Of a DNA stretch of 64,000 nucleotides, positions 33,620-40,923 are shown piece after piece. Made by a program: the position numbers and the translations under genes. Each line of letters opens with the position of its first letter. The first letter of the stretch is position 1. Source of the stretch: Streptomyces sp. NBC_01669. Lineage in GTDB: Bacteria > Actinomycetota > Actinomycetes > Streptomycetales > Streptomycetaceae. The DNA lies in assembly GCF_026339735.1 (NCBI RefSeq), contig NZ_JAPEQG010000001.1, positions 3,100,001 through 3,164,000 of the forward strand, given 5' to 3'. Under the pieces are notes generated by a model. That model did not search any database and was not told the origin of the DNA. It saw only the letters and a program-made list of their open reading frames with translations.

Positions 33620-34269
33620 TGCCGTTCCGTGAGATCAACTCGAAGATGGTCGAGGCGACGGTGGTCCCCGGCCAGAAGATGTTCAGCCAGCGCGGCGCGA
33701 TGCTCGCGTACCGCGGCGAGGTGTCGTTCACCCCGAACATCCAGGGCGGCCAGGGCGGCGTGATGTCGATGATCGGCCGCCGGATGGCCAATGAGGCGAC
33801 GCCACTGATGACCGTCGAAGGCAGCGGCACGGTGATGTTCGGCCACGGCGGCCATCACATCCAGGTCATCAACCTGGCCGGCGACACGCTGTACGTGGAG
33901 GCCGACCGGCTGCTCGCCTTCGACGGGACGCTGCAGCAGGGCACGATGTTCATGGGGTCGCAGGGCGGGGTCATGGGCATGGTGCGCGGCCAGGTGACCG
34001 GGCAGGGCCTGTTCACCACGACGCTGAAGGGTCATGGCGCGGTCGCGGTGATGGCTCACGGCGGGGTGATCGAGCTGCCCATCACACCGGGCCGCGAGGT
34101 GCATGTGGACCCGCAGGCCTATGTCGCCCACCACGGCGACGTACGCAACAAGCTCTCCACCGCGCTCGGCTGGCGCGACATGGTGGGGCGCGGCTCCGGC
34201 GAGGCGTTCCAGCTGGAACTGAGCGGCAGCGGCGCGGTGTACGTCCAGGCGTCGGAGGAGAAGCTGTGA
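33619..34269 (+). CDS. AIM24-family protein 2
   Basis: The 216-residue protein keeps the same block order as its neighbour: GAMLAYRGEVSFTPN, MTVEGSGTVMFGHGGHHIQV, TLYVEADRLLAFDG, GLFTTTLKGHGAVAVMAHGG and VHVDPQAYVAHHG. A Gly/Met-rich loop, GGQGGVMSMIG, replaces the corresponding region of copy 1. Translation is coupled on both sides (TGATG and GTGA). No membrane segment or signal peptide is seen, so it is probably cytosolic or peripheral. Confidence 0.88.
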   Translation: MPFREINSKMVEATVVPGQKMFSQRGAMLAYRGEVSFTPNIQGGQGGVMSMIGRRMANEATPLMTVEGSGTVMFGHGGHHIQVINLAGDTLYVEADRLLAFDGTLQQGTMFMGSQGGVMGMVRGQVTGQGLFTTTLKGHGAVAVMAHGGVIELPITPGREVHVDPQAYVAHHGDVRNKLSTALGWRDMVGRGSGEAFQLELSGSGAVYVQASEEKL

Positions 34270-35033
34270 GCACGCCCGTGATCTTTGACCCGATGACGTT
34301 GCCGTCGGACGACAACGTCAATGCGTACACCTTCTGTGTGGAGCTCAAGGGGAGCCAGTGGTTCCTGCAGAAGGGCAAGATGATCGCCTACTACGGGCGG
34401 ATCGAGTTCAACGGCATCGGCCACGGACGCTTCGAACGGCTGATCCGGACGAGCTTCCACTCGCCGCTGCACGCGAGCGACTGGGTGGTGGCCGAGGGCA
34501 GCGGCAAGATGCTGCTGGCCGACCGGGCCTTCGACGTCAACTCGTACGACCTGGACGACGGGAACCTGACGATCCGGTCCGGCAACCTTCTCGCGTACCA
34601 GCCGACGCTGGCACTCAAGCAGTCGATCGTGCCGGGCTTTCTCACGCTGATCGGTACGGGGAAGTTCGTGGCCGCGTCCAACGGGCCGGTGGTCTTCATG
34701 GAGCCGCCGCTGCGGGTCGATCCGCAGGCCCTGGTGGGCTGGGCGGACTGCCCCTCGCCCTGCCACCACTACGACCACGGCTACATGACGGGCGTGATGG
34801 GCGGTCTCCGGTCGCTGACCGGGATCGGCGGGACCTCGGGCGAGGAGCACCAGTTCGAGTTCGTCGGCGCGGGTACGGTGCTGCTCCAGTCGACCGAGGT
34901 CCTGATGGCGGAGCAGCCGACGGGGGCGACGCCGCAGCAGGCAGGGGTCCCGGGTGGCGGTTCGGGTCAACCTGGCGCCACCCCCCGTCTGCCCGGCCAG
35001 CTGGGGGACCTCCAGCGTCGCTTCGGTCTGTGA
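34266..35033 (+). CDS. AIM24-family protein 3 with Gly/Pro-rich tail
   Basis: The 255-residue member is more divergent. The core motifs are KMIAYYGRIEFNG, WVVAEGSGKMLLADRAFDV, LTIRSGNLLAYQ, GLL-type GFLTLIGTGKFVAASNGP and LRVDPQALVGWADCPSPCHH. A CPSPCHHYDH cluster, absent from the other two copies, looks metal-binding. After the AIM24 fold comes a ~35-residue Gly/Pro/Gln tail. The GTG overlaps the stop of copy 2, so the three proteins are probably made in fixed ratio and may form a heteromer. Confidence 0.87.
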   Translation: MSTPVIFDPMTLPSDDNVNAYTFCVELKGSQWFLQKGKMIAYYGRIEFNGIGHGRFERLIRTSFHSPLHASDWVVAEGSGKMLLADRAFDVNSYDLDDGNLTIRSGNLLAYQPTLALKQSIVPGFLTLIGTGKFVAASNGPVVFMEPPLRVDPQALVGWADCPSPCHHYDHGYMTGVMGGLRSLTGIGGTSGEEHQFEFVGAGTVLLQSTEVLMAEQPTGATPQQAGVPGGGSGQPGATPRLPGQLGDLQRRFGL

Positions 35034-35171
35034 ACGGTAGTCTACGGAGTGTGACGTCGAACGCCTGCACCCAGCCCTCGAGCCGGTTCCGGTGCCGTTT
35101 TCGGAGCCGGTACCCCGGGCGGGTGCCGGGCGTCACAGCACTCCACTTCGTCCGGCTTTCAACTTCTTAGG

Positions 35172-35177
35172 TAGAAT
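35172..35177 (+). promoter_or_regulatory. Candidate -10 of a leaderless MarR transcript
   Basis: TAGAAT ends 6 nt before the MarR ATG, and no Shine-Dalgarno is present, consistent with transcription starting at the ATG. The short imperfect dyad TTCTTAGGTAGAA covers the box and could be an autoregulatory site. Confidence 0.4.
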
Positions 35178-35183
35178 CCACAT

Positions 35184-35660
35184 ATGGAGACCGAGACGGC
35201 CACCCAGTGGCTGAGCGACGCGGAGCAGTGCGCCTGGCGCACCCACCTGGACGTCAGCAGGCTGCTGATGCACCAGCTGGAGAAGGACCTCCAGCCGTTC
35301 GGCCTGACCAACAACGACTACGAGATCCTGGTGAACCTCTCGGAGTCGGAGGACCAGCGCATGCGGATGAGCGACCTGGCCGCGGCCACGCTGCAGTCCA
35401 AGAGCAGGCTCTCGCACCAGATCACCCGCATGGAGACGGCGGGGCTGGTCCGCCGGGAGAACTGCGAATCCGACCGGCGCGGTCTGTTCGCGGTGCTCAC
35501 GGAGGCGGGCGCGGAGACGATGCAGAAGGTCGCGCCGCACCATGTCGCATCGGTGCGCAAGCACTTCATGGACCTTTTGACGCCGGAGGCACTGGCGAAC
35601 CTGCATGCGGCGCTGACGCCGGTTGCGGAGCATTTGCGGGGGCGGCGGGGCAAGCCGTAG
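35184..35660 (+). CDS. MarR-family regulator
   Basis: The 158-residue protein has the winged helix RMSDLAAATLQSKSRLSHQI and wing ESDRRGLFAVLTEAGAETM. The N-terminus reads METETATQWLSDAEQCAWRT, a well-known Streptomyces MarR subgroup. It stands alone between the AIM24 operon and a convergent two-component system, so its targets cannot be read from neighbours. The likely leaderless start at 35184 is discussed with the promoter. The single early cysteine (AEQCAW) and the one in ENCESD could allow redox sensing; this is speculation. Confidence 0.88.
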   Translation: METETATQWLSDAEQCAWRTHLDVSRLLMHQLEKDLQPFGLTNNDYEILVNLSESEDQRMRMSDLAAATLQSKSRLSHQITRMETAGLVRRENCESDRRGLFAVLTEAGAETMQKVAPHHVASVRKHFMDLLTPEALANLHAALTPVAEHLRGRRGKP

Positions 35661-35736
35661 CACGCCCCGGGCGCGCGTGTGCGAGGCGCGCCGTTGCACG
35701 GGGATGCGGCGTTGCACGGGGGCGCGGGCTCTGTCC

Positions 35737-37221
35737 TCAGTCGCCCGACGCGCTTGATTCCGTTCCGGGCAGGCGCAGTGCGAAGCGGGCGCCGCCCTCT
35801 GCGGCTCGGGTCGCTGTCAGGGTGCCTCCGTGCCGGTGGGCCACGTCCCTCGCGATGGGGAGTCCCAGACCCGCGCCGCCCTCGTCCCGGGACCGGGCGT
35901 CGTCGAGGCGGACGAAGCGTTCGAAGACGCGCTCGCGTTCCGGTTCCGGGACGCCCGCCCCGTCGTCGGTGACCGCGACGACCACGCTGCCGTGATCCCT
36001 GAAGACGGACACGGCCACCGAGCTCTCCGCGTGACGCTCCGCGTTGTCCAGCAGGTTGCCGATCACGCGCGCCAGCTGCCCGCGCGATCCGGTGACTTCG
36101 AGGTGCCCCAACTCCGGTACGGACATCGCCACCGGGATCCGGTCGCCGGTGCGCTGCGAGACCTCCTCGTGAACCAGAGCGCCCAGGTCCACCAGGGTGT
36201 TCCCCGGCCGCTCCCCCGCGTCCAGCCGGGCCAGCAGCAGCAGATCGGCCGCCAGCGCCTGGAGTCGCACGGTGTCGGCGACCGCGCCGCGCAGGTCCAG
36301 CAGCTCCGGATGGGCCGCGCCCACTTCCAGCTGCGTGCGCAGCGAGGCGATCGGGCTGCGCAGCTCGTGCGAGGCGTCCGCGACGAAGCGGCGCTGCCGG
36401 CCGACGGAGGCTTCCAGCGCGGTCAGGGTTTCGTTGGTGGTACGGGCCAGCCGGGCGATCTCGTCACGCGAACCGGGTTCCGGCACCCGCCGGGACAGGT
36501 CCTCGGACGCCGTGATCGCGGCCATCTCCGCCCGGATGCCCTCGACGGGCCGCAGCGCGCGCCTCGTCACCAGCCAGGTCACCGCGGCGACGACGAGAAG
36601 CATGACGGGCAGCCCGATCAGCATCGCCGCGCGCACACTGCCCACCGCCTTCTGTTCGGTGGCGAGCGGGGCGCCCGCGTGGACGGTCAGGGTCACGCCG
36701 GTGCTCGTGGTCGCGGAGACGGCGGCGAAGCGGTAGTCGGCCGTGTCGCCGTCGACGGTGGCAGTGCCGTTGGTGAAGTCCGGGTCGTCGGTGGACACCT
36801 CGCCGCGGGCGGGGGTGTTCGCGTCGTCGTCGCGGTTGTCGTCGCCGCCGTGGCGGTCGCCGCTTCCGTCGTCGTCGCTGCCGCTGCCGGAACTTCCCGG
36901 CGCCGGCGACGCGTTGGGCGTGACCCGGTCGGTGCCGGTCCCGGAGACCGCCTCCAGGTCCTTGGACGCGGCGACCAGCCGCCCGTCCTCGTCGGTCACC
37001 TGGACGGGGTGCTCCTCCTCGTCGGGCAGGTCCAGCCGCCCGTACGGCACATCGAGGGCCAGCTGCCCGGCGACCTCCCGGGCCGCCACCTCCGCCTGCA
37101 GGCCCGCCTGATCGGTCAGGTTGGCACGCAGCACGAGGAGTACGGCGATCCCCGCACCGATCAGCGCGACGGCGACCACGACCGTGGCGCCGGCCGCGGC
37201 CCTGGCCCGTACCGACCTCAC
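35737..37221 (-). CDS. Sensor histidine kinase (HAMP, HisKA, HATPase)
   Basis: The 494-residue protein has a helix at ~12-33, an outer domain of ~165 residues with a long Ser/Gly/Asp-rich disordered insert (~100-145), and a second helix at ~198-219. HAMP follows, then the phosphoacceptor His285 in DASHELRSPIASL, N-box NLLDNAERHA and G-boxes DDGAGVPE and GAGLGLPIA. The highly acidic insert might bind cations at the cell surface. Its start overlaps the end of the response regulator by 4 bp. The PepSY gene that lies divergently next to the regulator is the probable main target. Confidence 0.9.
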   Translation of the reverse strand: MRSVRARAAAGATVVVAVALIGAGIAVLLVLRANLTDQAGLQAEVAAREVAGQLALDVPYGRLDLPDEEEHPVQVTDEDGRLVAASKDLEAVSGTGTDRVTPNASPAPGSSGSGSDDDGSGDRHGGDDNRDDDANTPARGEVSTDDPDFTNGTATVDGDTADYRFAAVSATTSTGVTLTVHAGAPLATEQKAVGSVRAAMLIGLPVMLLVVAAVTWLVTRRALRPVEGIRAEMAAITASEDLSRRVPEPGSRDEIARLARTTNETLTALEASVGRQRRFVADASHELRSPIASLRTQLEVGAAHPELLDLRGAVADTVRLQALAADLLLLARLDAGERPGNTLVDLGALVHEEVSQRTGDRIPVAMSVPELGHLEVTGSRGQLARVIGNLLDNAERHAESSVAVSVFRDHGSVVVAVTDDGAGVPEPERERVFERFVRLDDARSRDEGGAGLGLPIARDVAHRHGGTLTATRAAEGGARFALRLPGTESSASGD

Positions 37222-37883
37222 AGCGCCTCCAGCCGGTAGCCTGCGCCCCGCACCGTACGGATGGACGCCGCGCCGAGCTTGCGGCGCAGTGCGCTGACGT
37301 ACACCTCGACGATGTTCGGGTCCCCGTCGTACGCGAAGTCCCAGACGTGTTCCAGGATGTCCGCCTTGCTCACCACCTGGCCCACCCGCAGAGCCAGCTG
37401 CTCCAGCACGGCGAACTCCTTGGCCGTGAGCGTGACTTCGTCCTCGCCGAGAAGAACGCGGCGGGCGGCGGTGTCCATCCGCAGCGCGCCGACGGTGATC
37501 ACGGGCGAGGCGGAACCGCCGCGGCGTCGCAGCAGCGCCCGGATCCGGGCGACCAGCACCACGTACGAGAACGGCTTGGTCAGATAGTCGTCGGCGCCGG
37601 TATCGAGCCCCTCCGCCTCGTCGTACTCCCCGTCCTTCGCCGTCAGCATCAGGATCGGCACCTCGTGACCGGCGGCGCGCAGGGCGGCGCAGACCCGGTA
37701 GCCGTTCATCCCGGGCAGCATGATGTCGAGGATCACGAGGTCGTACACCCCCTCGCTCGCGCGGTGCAGTCCTTCGAGGCCGTCATGCACGACATCCACG
37801 GCGAAGCCCTCGGCGGTGAGTCCCCCGGCCAGGGACATCGCCAGCCGTCTCTCGTCCTCCACGATCAACAGGCGCATACGCAC
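37218..37883 (-). CDS. OmpR/PhoB-family response regulator
   Basis: The 221-residue protein has a receiver domain (IVEDERRLA; phospho-Asp53 in VILDIMLPGMNGY; LTKPFSY) and a C-terminal winged helix (LTAKEFAVLEQLALRVGQVV, NIVEVYVSALRRKLG, IRTVRGAGYRLE). It is upstream of and coupled to the kinase. The 114-bp divergent region before the PepSY gene holds spaced TTCAG repeats that fit direct-repeat recognition by this class. An in-frame ATG two codons later (MRLLIVED) is an equally good start. Confidence 0.92.
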   Translation of the reverse strand: MRMRLLIVEDERRLAMSLAGGLTAEGFAVDVVHDGLEGLHRASEGVYDLVILDIMLPGMNGYRVCAALRAAGHEVPILMLTAKDGEYDEAEGLDTGADDYLTKPFSYVVLVARIRALLRRRGGSASPVITVGALRMDTAARRVLLGEDEVTLTAKEFAVLEQLALRVGQVVSKADILEHVWDFAYDGDPNIVEVYVSALRRKLGAASIRTVRGAGYRLEAL

Positions 37884-37900
37884 AGAGTCGCAAACCGAAC

Positions 37901-37937
37901 CTGAAGACGGCTTCAGGTGGCTTCAGCCTGCGTTCAG
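37901..37937 (+). promoter_or_regulatory. Candidate response-regulator binding repeats
   Basis: TTCAG occurs at 37912, 37922 and 37933, 10-11 bp apart, preceded by an inverted CTGAA at 37901. Direct repeats with helical-turn spacing are the usual sites of OmpR/PhoB regulators. They lie about 60 bp upstream of the PepSY gene and next to the regulator start. Confidence 0.55.
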
Positions 37938-37997
37938 CATCGCCCCCGCAGTGTGGAGGACATCGCACACCGGCCACCCGACAGGGGAGGAACCCAC

Positions 37998-38630
37998 ATG
38001 AAGCGCAAGATCGTCGTCGCCGCCGTCACCGCGGCCGTGCTCATCGGCGGCGGGACCGCCACGGCCGTCGCCTTCGCGGACGGCCACGGCCGGGACAGCC
38101 ACGACGACAGCAGTCGCAACGCCACCACACGCGTCGACCATGACGACAGCAGTCGCAACGCCACCATCCGCGTCGGCCTGGACGACGCCGTCGCGGCGGC
38201 CGTCAAGGCGGTCCCCGGCACGGTCACCGAGGCCGAGCGGGACGACGAGGACGGCAAGCCCGTCTGGGAGCTCGACGTGTACGGCTCCGACCGGACCTGG
38301 CACGACGTGACGGTCGACGCACGCAGCGCGAAGGTGCTCGGCACGCACGCCTCCGACGACAACGACGACGGCCGCAACCGGCACGCCCCCCGCTCGGTGG
38401 CGGTCCCGCTCGGCGGGGCGGTGGACGCGGCACTGCGCGCGGTGCCGGGCACGGTCACCTCGATCGAGCTGGACGACACCGTCGGCCGGAGCGGCACGCT
38501 GCACTGGGAGGTCGACATCACGGGCAAGGACGGCAACCGTCACGAGCTGAACGTGGACGCGAGGACCGCCGCGGTCACCGCGGACCGCTCGGACGACGGC
38601 CGCCACGGGGACGACCACGGCGACGACTGA
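37998..38630 (+). CDS. Secreted PepSY-domain protein
   Basis: The 210-residue protein has a signal peptide (MKRKIVVAAVTAAVLIGGGT, cut near AFADG) and two PepSY repeats. One is around ALDDAVAAAVKAVPGTVTEA with VWELDVYGSDRTWHDVTVDA; the second is GGAVDAALRAVPGTVTSIEL with LHWEVDITGKDGNRHELNVD. PepSY domains are often inhibitors of secreted proteases or part of envelope stress systems. GGGGAGGAA sits 6 nt before the ATG. Between signal and first repeat is a 13-residue tandem duplication. The gene is divergent from the two-component system, from which it is probably induced. Confidence 0.87.
   Translation: MKRKIVVAAVTAAVLIGGGTATAVAFADGHGRDSHDDSSRNATTRVDHDDSSRNATIRVGLDDAVAAAVKAVPGTVTEAERDDEDGKPVWELDVYGSDRTWHDVTVDARSAKVLGTHASDDNDDGRNRHAPRSVAVPLGGAVDAALRAVPGTVTSIELDDTVGRSGTLHWEVDITGKDGNRHELNVDARTAAVTADRSDDGRHGDDHGDD
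38100..38177 (+). repeat. 39-bp tandem duplication in the PepSY gene
   Basis: Two 39-bp units encode HDDSSRNAT-T/I-RV plus one residue. The first 26 bases after the initial codon are identical between units, indicating a recent in-frame duplication. Confidence 0.8.
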
Positions 38631-38650
38631 TCGGCTCCCCTCCCGGTCGG

Positions 38651-38673
38651 CGCCCCCTGTCGCTCAGGGGGCG
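38651..38673. terminator. Bidirectional terminator overlapping the kinase stop
   Basis: CGCCCCCT pairs with AGGGGGCG over a 7-nt loop, between the convergent PepSY and kinase genes. It includes the last codons of the kinase. Confidence 0.7.
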
Positions 38674-40910
38674 TATCCCGACAGGACCGTGCCGTCCTCA
38701 AAGGTGAGGAACAGGACGTCCCCGACGGCGATCGGGATCGGTACGCTCACGTCCCGGTCGACCGCGGGCCAGTCGGTCCATGATTTGACGTTCTGCGACC
38801 CACCGCTGGTCAGGTCGGAGGCGTACACGCCCCGGGGCTCGGCGACGAGCAGCTGCGTACCCGCCACGAACGCGTTGCCGCCCCTGTCGCTCAGGCCCTC
38901 GTCAGCCGTCCACAGCCGCTGTCCGTCGGCGAGGCGGTAGGCGTACACGTGATCGTCGTCGGAGACCAGCACGGTGTCGTCACCGGCCAGAGCCAGCGGG
39001 TAGGTGGGCGTGATCTCCTCGGCGAGTGTGCGGCGCTGGGCGGGACGGGTCACGTCGTCCATGACGACGACCCCGTCCGCCCCCTGGCAGGCCAGGCGGC
39101 GCCCCTTCAACACCGGACCCCGGCAGGGGAAGTCGGCGACTGTGAGCCGCTGTTGCAGCGTCCCCTTCGCCCCGTCGATGACCCGCGTGACGTCGCCCGC
39201 CACGACCAGCCGCCCGTCATCGGCGACCAGGGTGAACTGCCGATCGCGGAAGTCCTGGCTCCACAGCTCGTCCCGGCCGCCCGTCAACCGCCGGGCGATC
39301 AGCCTCCCCGCACCGCCACTCCTGGCCTGGACGGCGTAGTACAGGGTGTCGCCGTCCTGAACGGCGCCCGTGCCCACCGAGCCGTCCGGCAGCTCCGAGC
39401 GCCACAACTCCCGGCCGTCCGTGATCCGGTAGGCGACCAGCGCCCGGCCGACGAAGGCGTACACGGCCCTGGGGGCGAACCCGACGACCGTCGAACCGTC
39501 CCCGTCCGCCTGCCCCTTCGGCATCCGCCAGCGCCGACTGCCGTCAGCCGCGTCGAGCGCCGTGACGCCCTGGCTCCCCCCGCACAGCAGCATCGACTCG
39601 GCGAGGCTGCACCCGCCCTCGGCCCCGTCGACCGTGGACTTCCACGGCTTCCAGTGTGCGGGCCGGACGGACTGGTCGGCGGCTGCCTCGCCGAAGTCGT
39701 TGGTGCGGCCGCCGTCGGCCCCCGGTATCGCCCGCACCTTGCTCTGCGCCACGGCGGGGGGAGCCCCTGCCGTAGGTCCGCCGCCGGCCGAACCACCGCC
39801 CGTGCCGCCGTGCTGCGAGGAGGGGCCCGGCCACAGCATGTAACCCAGGGCCAGGCTTGCCACGACCGCGACGGCCGACAGCACCACCGGCACCGTCCTG
39901 CGGCGCCGGCCGCGCTCCGGGACCGTGGGGGGCAGCACCGGCACCGGCGGGCGGTCCGGGACCGGGGGCACGACGGTCGTGGACGGGGCCGCGGCGAGGC
40001 AGTCCCGGGCCGCCTGCTCGTACCCGGCCAGTTGCTCCCGCACCCCTCCTGTCCAAGGAAAGGACGGGGTCCAAGGAAAGGACGGGGTCCGCGGCTGCCC
40101 CTGGAGCAGCAGTCCGGCCAGCTCCCCCGGCGTCGGGCGGTCCTCGGGACGTGCACGCAGGCACTGTTCGATCACTTCGCGCAACTGCAGTGGCACGCCC
40201 GACAGTTCGGGCTCCGCCTGCGCGATCCGGAAAATCACCGCCGCCATGTCGGAGTCGTCGAAGGGCCCCCGTCCACTGGCCGCGTAGGCGAGCACCGCCC
40301 CCAGACAGAACACGTCCGAGGCGGGCACGAGTGCCCGGGAGCCGTTGACGTGCTCCGGCGAGATGTAGCCGGGACTGCCGACCACGACGCCGGTCCGGGT
40401 GAGCTGGGTGGCGTCGAAGGCCTGGGCGATCCCGAAGTCGATCACCTTCGGCCCGTCCGGGCCGAGCAGGACATTGCCGGGCTTGAGGTCGCGGTGGAGG
40501 ACGCGCACGGCATGCATGTCGGCGAGGGCGCGGGCCAGATCGGCGCCCATGGCCCGGACCACCGGCTCGGGCAGCGGGCCGCCGCGGGTGACGGCCTCGG
40601 CAAGTGAGGGCCCGGGGACGTACTCGGTGGCCAGCCAGGGCGGCCGCCCCGACACGTCGCCGCCGACCAGCGTCGCGGTGTACGCGCTGCGTACCGCGCC
40701 CGCCGCGTCGATCTCCCGGCGGAACCTGATCCGGAAGCCGTCGTCCAGGTCGAGATCGGCGCGCACCGTCTTCAGCGCCACGAGCCCGCCTTCCGGCGCG
40801 CCGCTCTGCCGGGCCAGATACACCTCGCCCATACCGCCCGCGCCGAGCAGCCCGAGCAGCCGGTACGGGCCGATGTGCCGGAGCGGTCCGGCGGGGAGCG
40901 GTTCGATCAC
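38664..40910 (-). CDS. Transmembrane Ser/Thr kinase with PQQ-like outer domain (copy B)
   Basis: The 748-residue protein has a kinase domain at ~14-270 (GAGGMGEVYL, VALK Lys47, HRDLKPGN with Asp141, DFG 158-160). A Pro-rich juxtamembrane region and one helix at 339-360 follow. The outer ~380 residues have PQQ/beta-propeller repeats (VTALDAADGSRRWRM, VYAYRLADGQRLWTADE). This is the AfsK layout. Shortly after the helix lies RPAHWKPWK and two cysteines ~10 residues apart, also present in copy A. The GTG start is 13 bp after the copy A stop. A tandem 18-bp repeat gives SFPWTP-SFPWTG. The ligand is unknown. Confidence 0.88.
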   Translation of the reverse strand: MIEPLPAGPLRHIGPYRLLGLLGAGGMGEVYLARQSGAPEGGLVALKTVRADLDLDDGFRIRFRREIDAAGAVRSAYTATLVGGDVSGRPPWLATEYVPGPSLAEAVTRGGPLPEPVVRAMGADLARALADMHAVRVLHRDLKPGNVLLGPDGPKVIDFGIAQAFDATQLTRTGVVVGSPGYISPEHVNGSRALVPASDVFCLGAVLAYAASGRGPFDDSDMAAVIFRIAQAEPELSGVPLQLREVIEQCLRARPEDRPTPGELAGLLLQGQPRTPSFPWTPSFPWTGGVREQLAGYEQAARDCLAAAPSTTVVPPVPDRPPVPVLPPTVPERGRRRRTVPVVLSAVAVVASLALGYMLWPGPSSQHGGTGGGSAGGGPTAGAPPAVAQSKVRAIPGADGGRTNDFGEAAADQSVRPAHWKPWKSTVDGAEGGCSLAESMLLCGGSQGVTALDAADGSRRWRMPKGQADGDGSTVVGFAPRAVYAFVGRALVAYRITDGRELWRSELPDGSVGTGAVQDGDTLYYAVQARSGGAGRLIARRLTGGRDELWSQDFRDRQFTLVADDGRLVVAGDVTRVIDGAKGTLQQRLTVADFPCRGPVLKGRRLACQGADGVVVMDDVTRPAQRRTLAEEITPTYPLALAGDDTVLVSDDDHVYAYRLADGQRLWTADEGLSDRGGNAFVAGTQLLVAEPRGVYASDLTSGGSQNVKSWTDWPAVDRDVSVPIPIAVGDVLFLTFEDGTVLSGYAP
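40052..40087 (-). repeat. 18-bp tandem repeat in kinase copy B
   Basis: Two perfect 18-bp units encode a duplicated Ser-Phe-Pro-Trp-Thr-Pro segment between kinase domain and membrane helix. Confidence 0.8.
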
Positions 40911-40923
40911 TGGTGACGCATCC

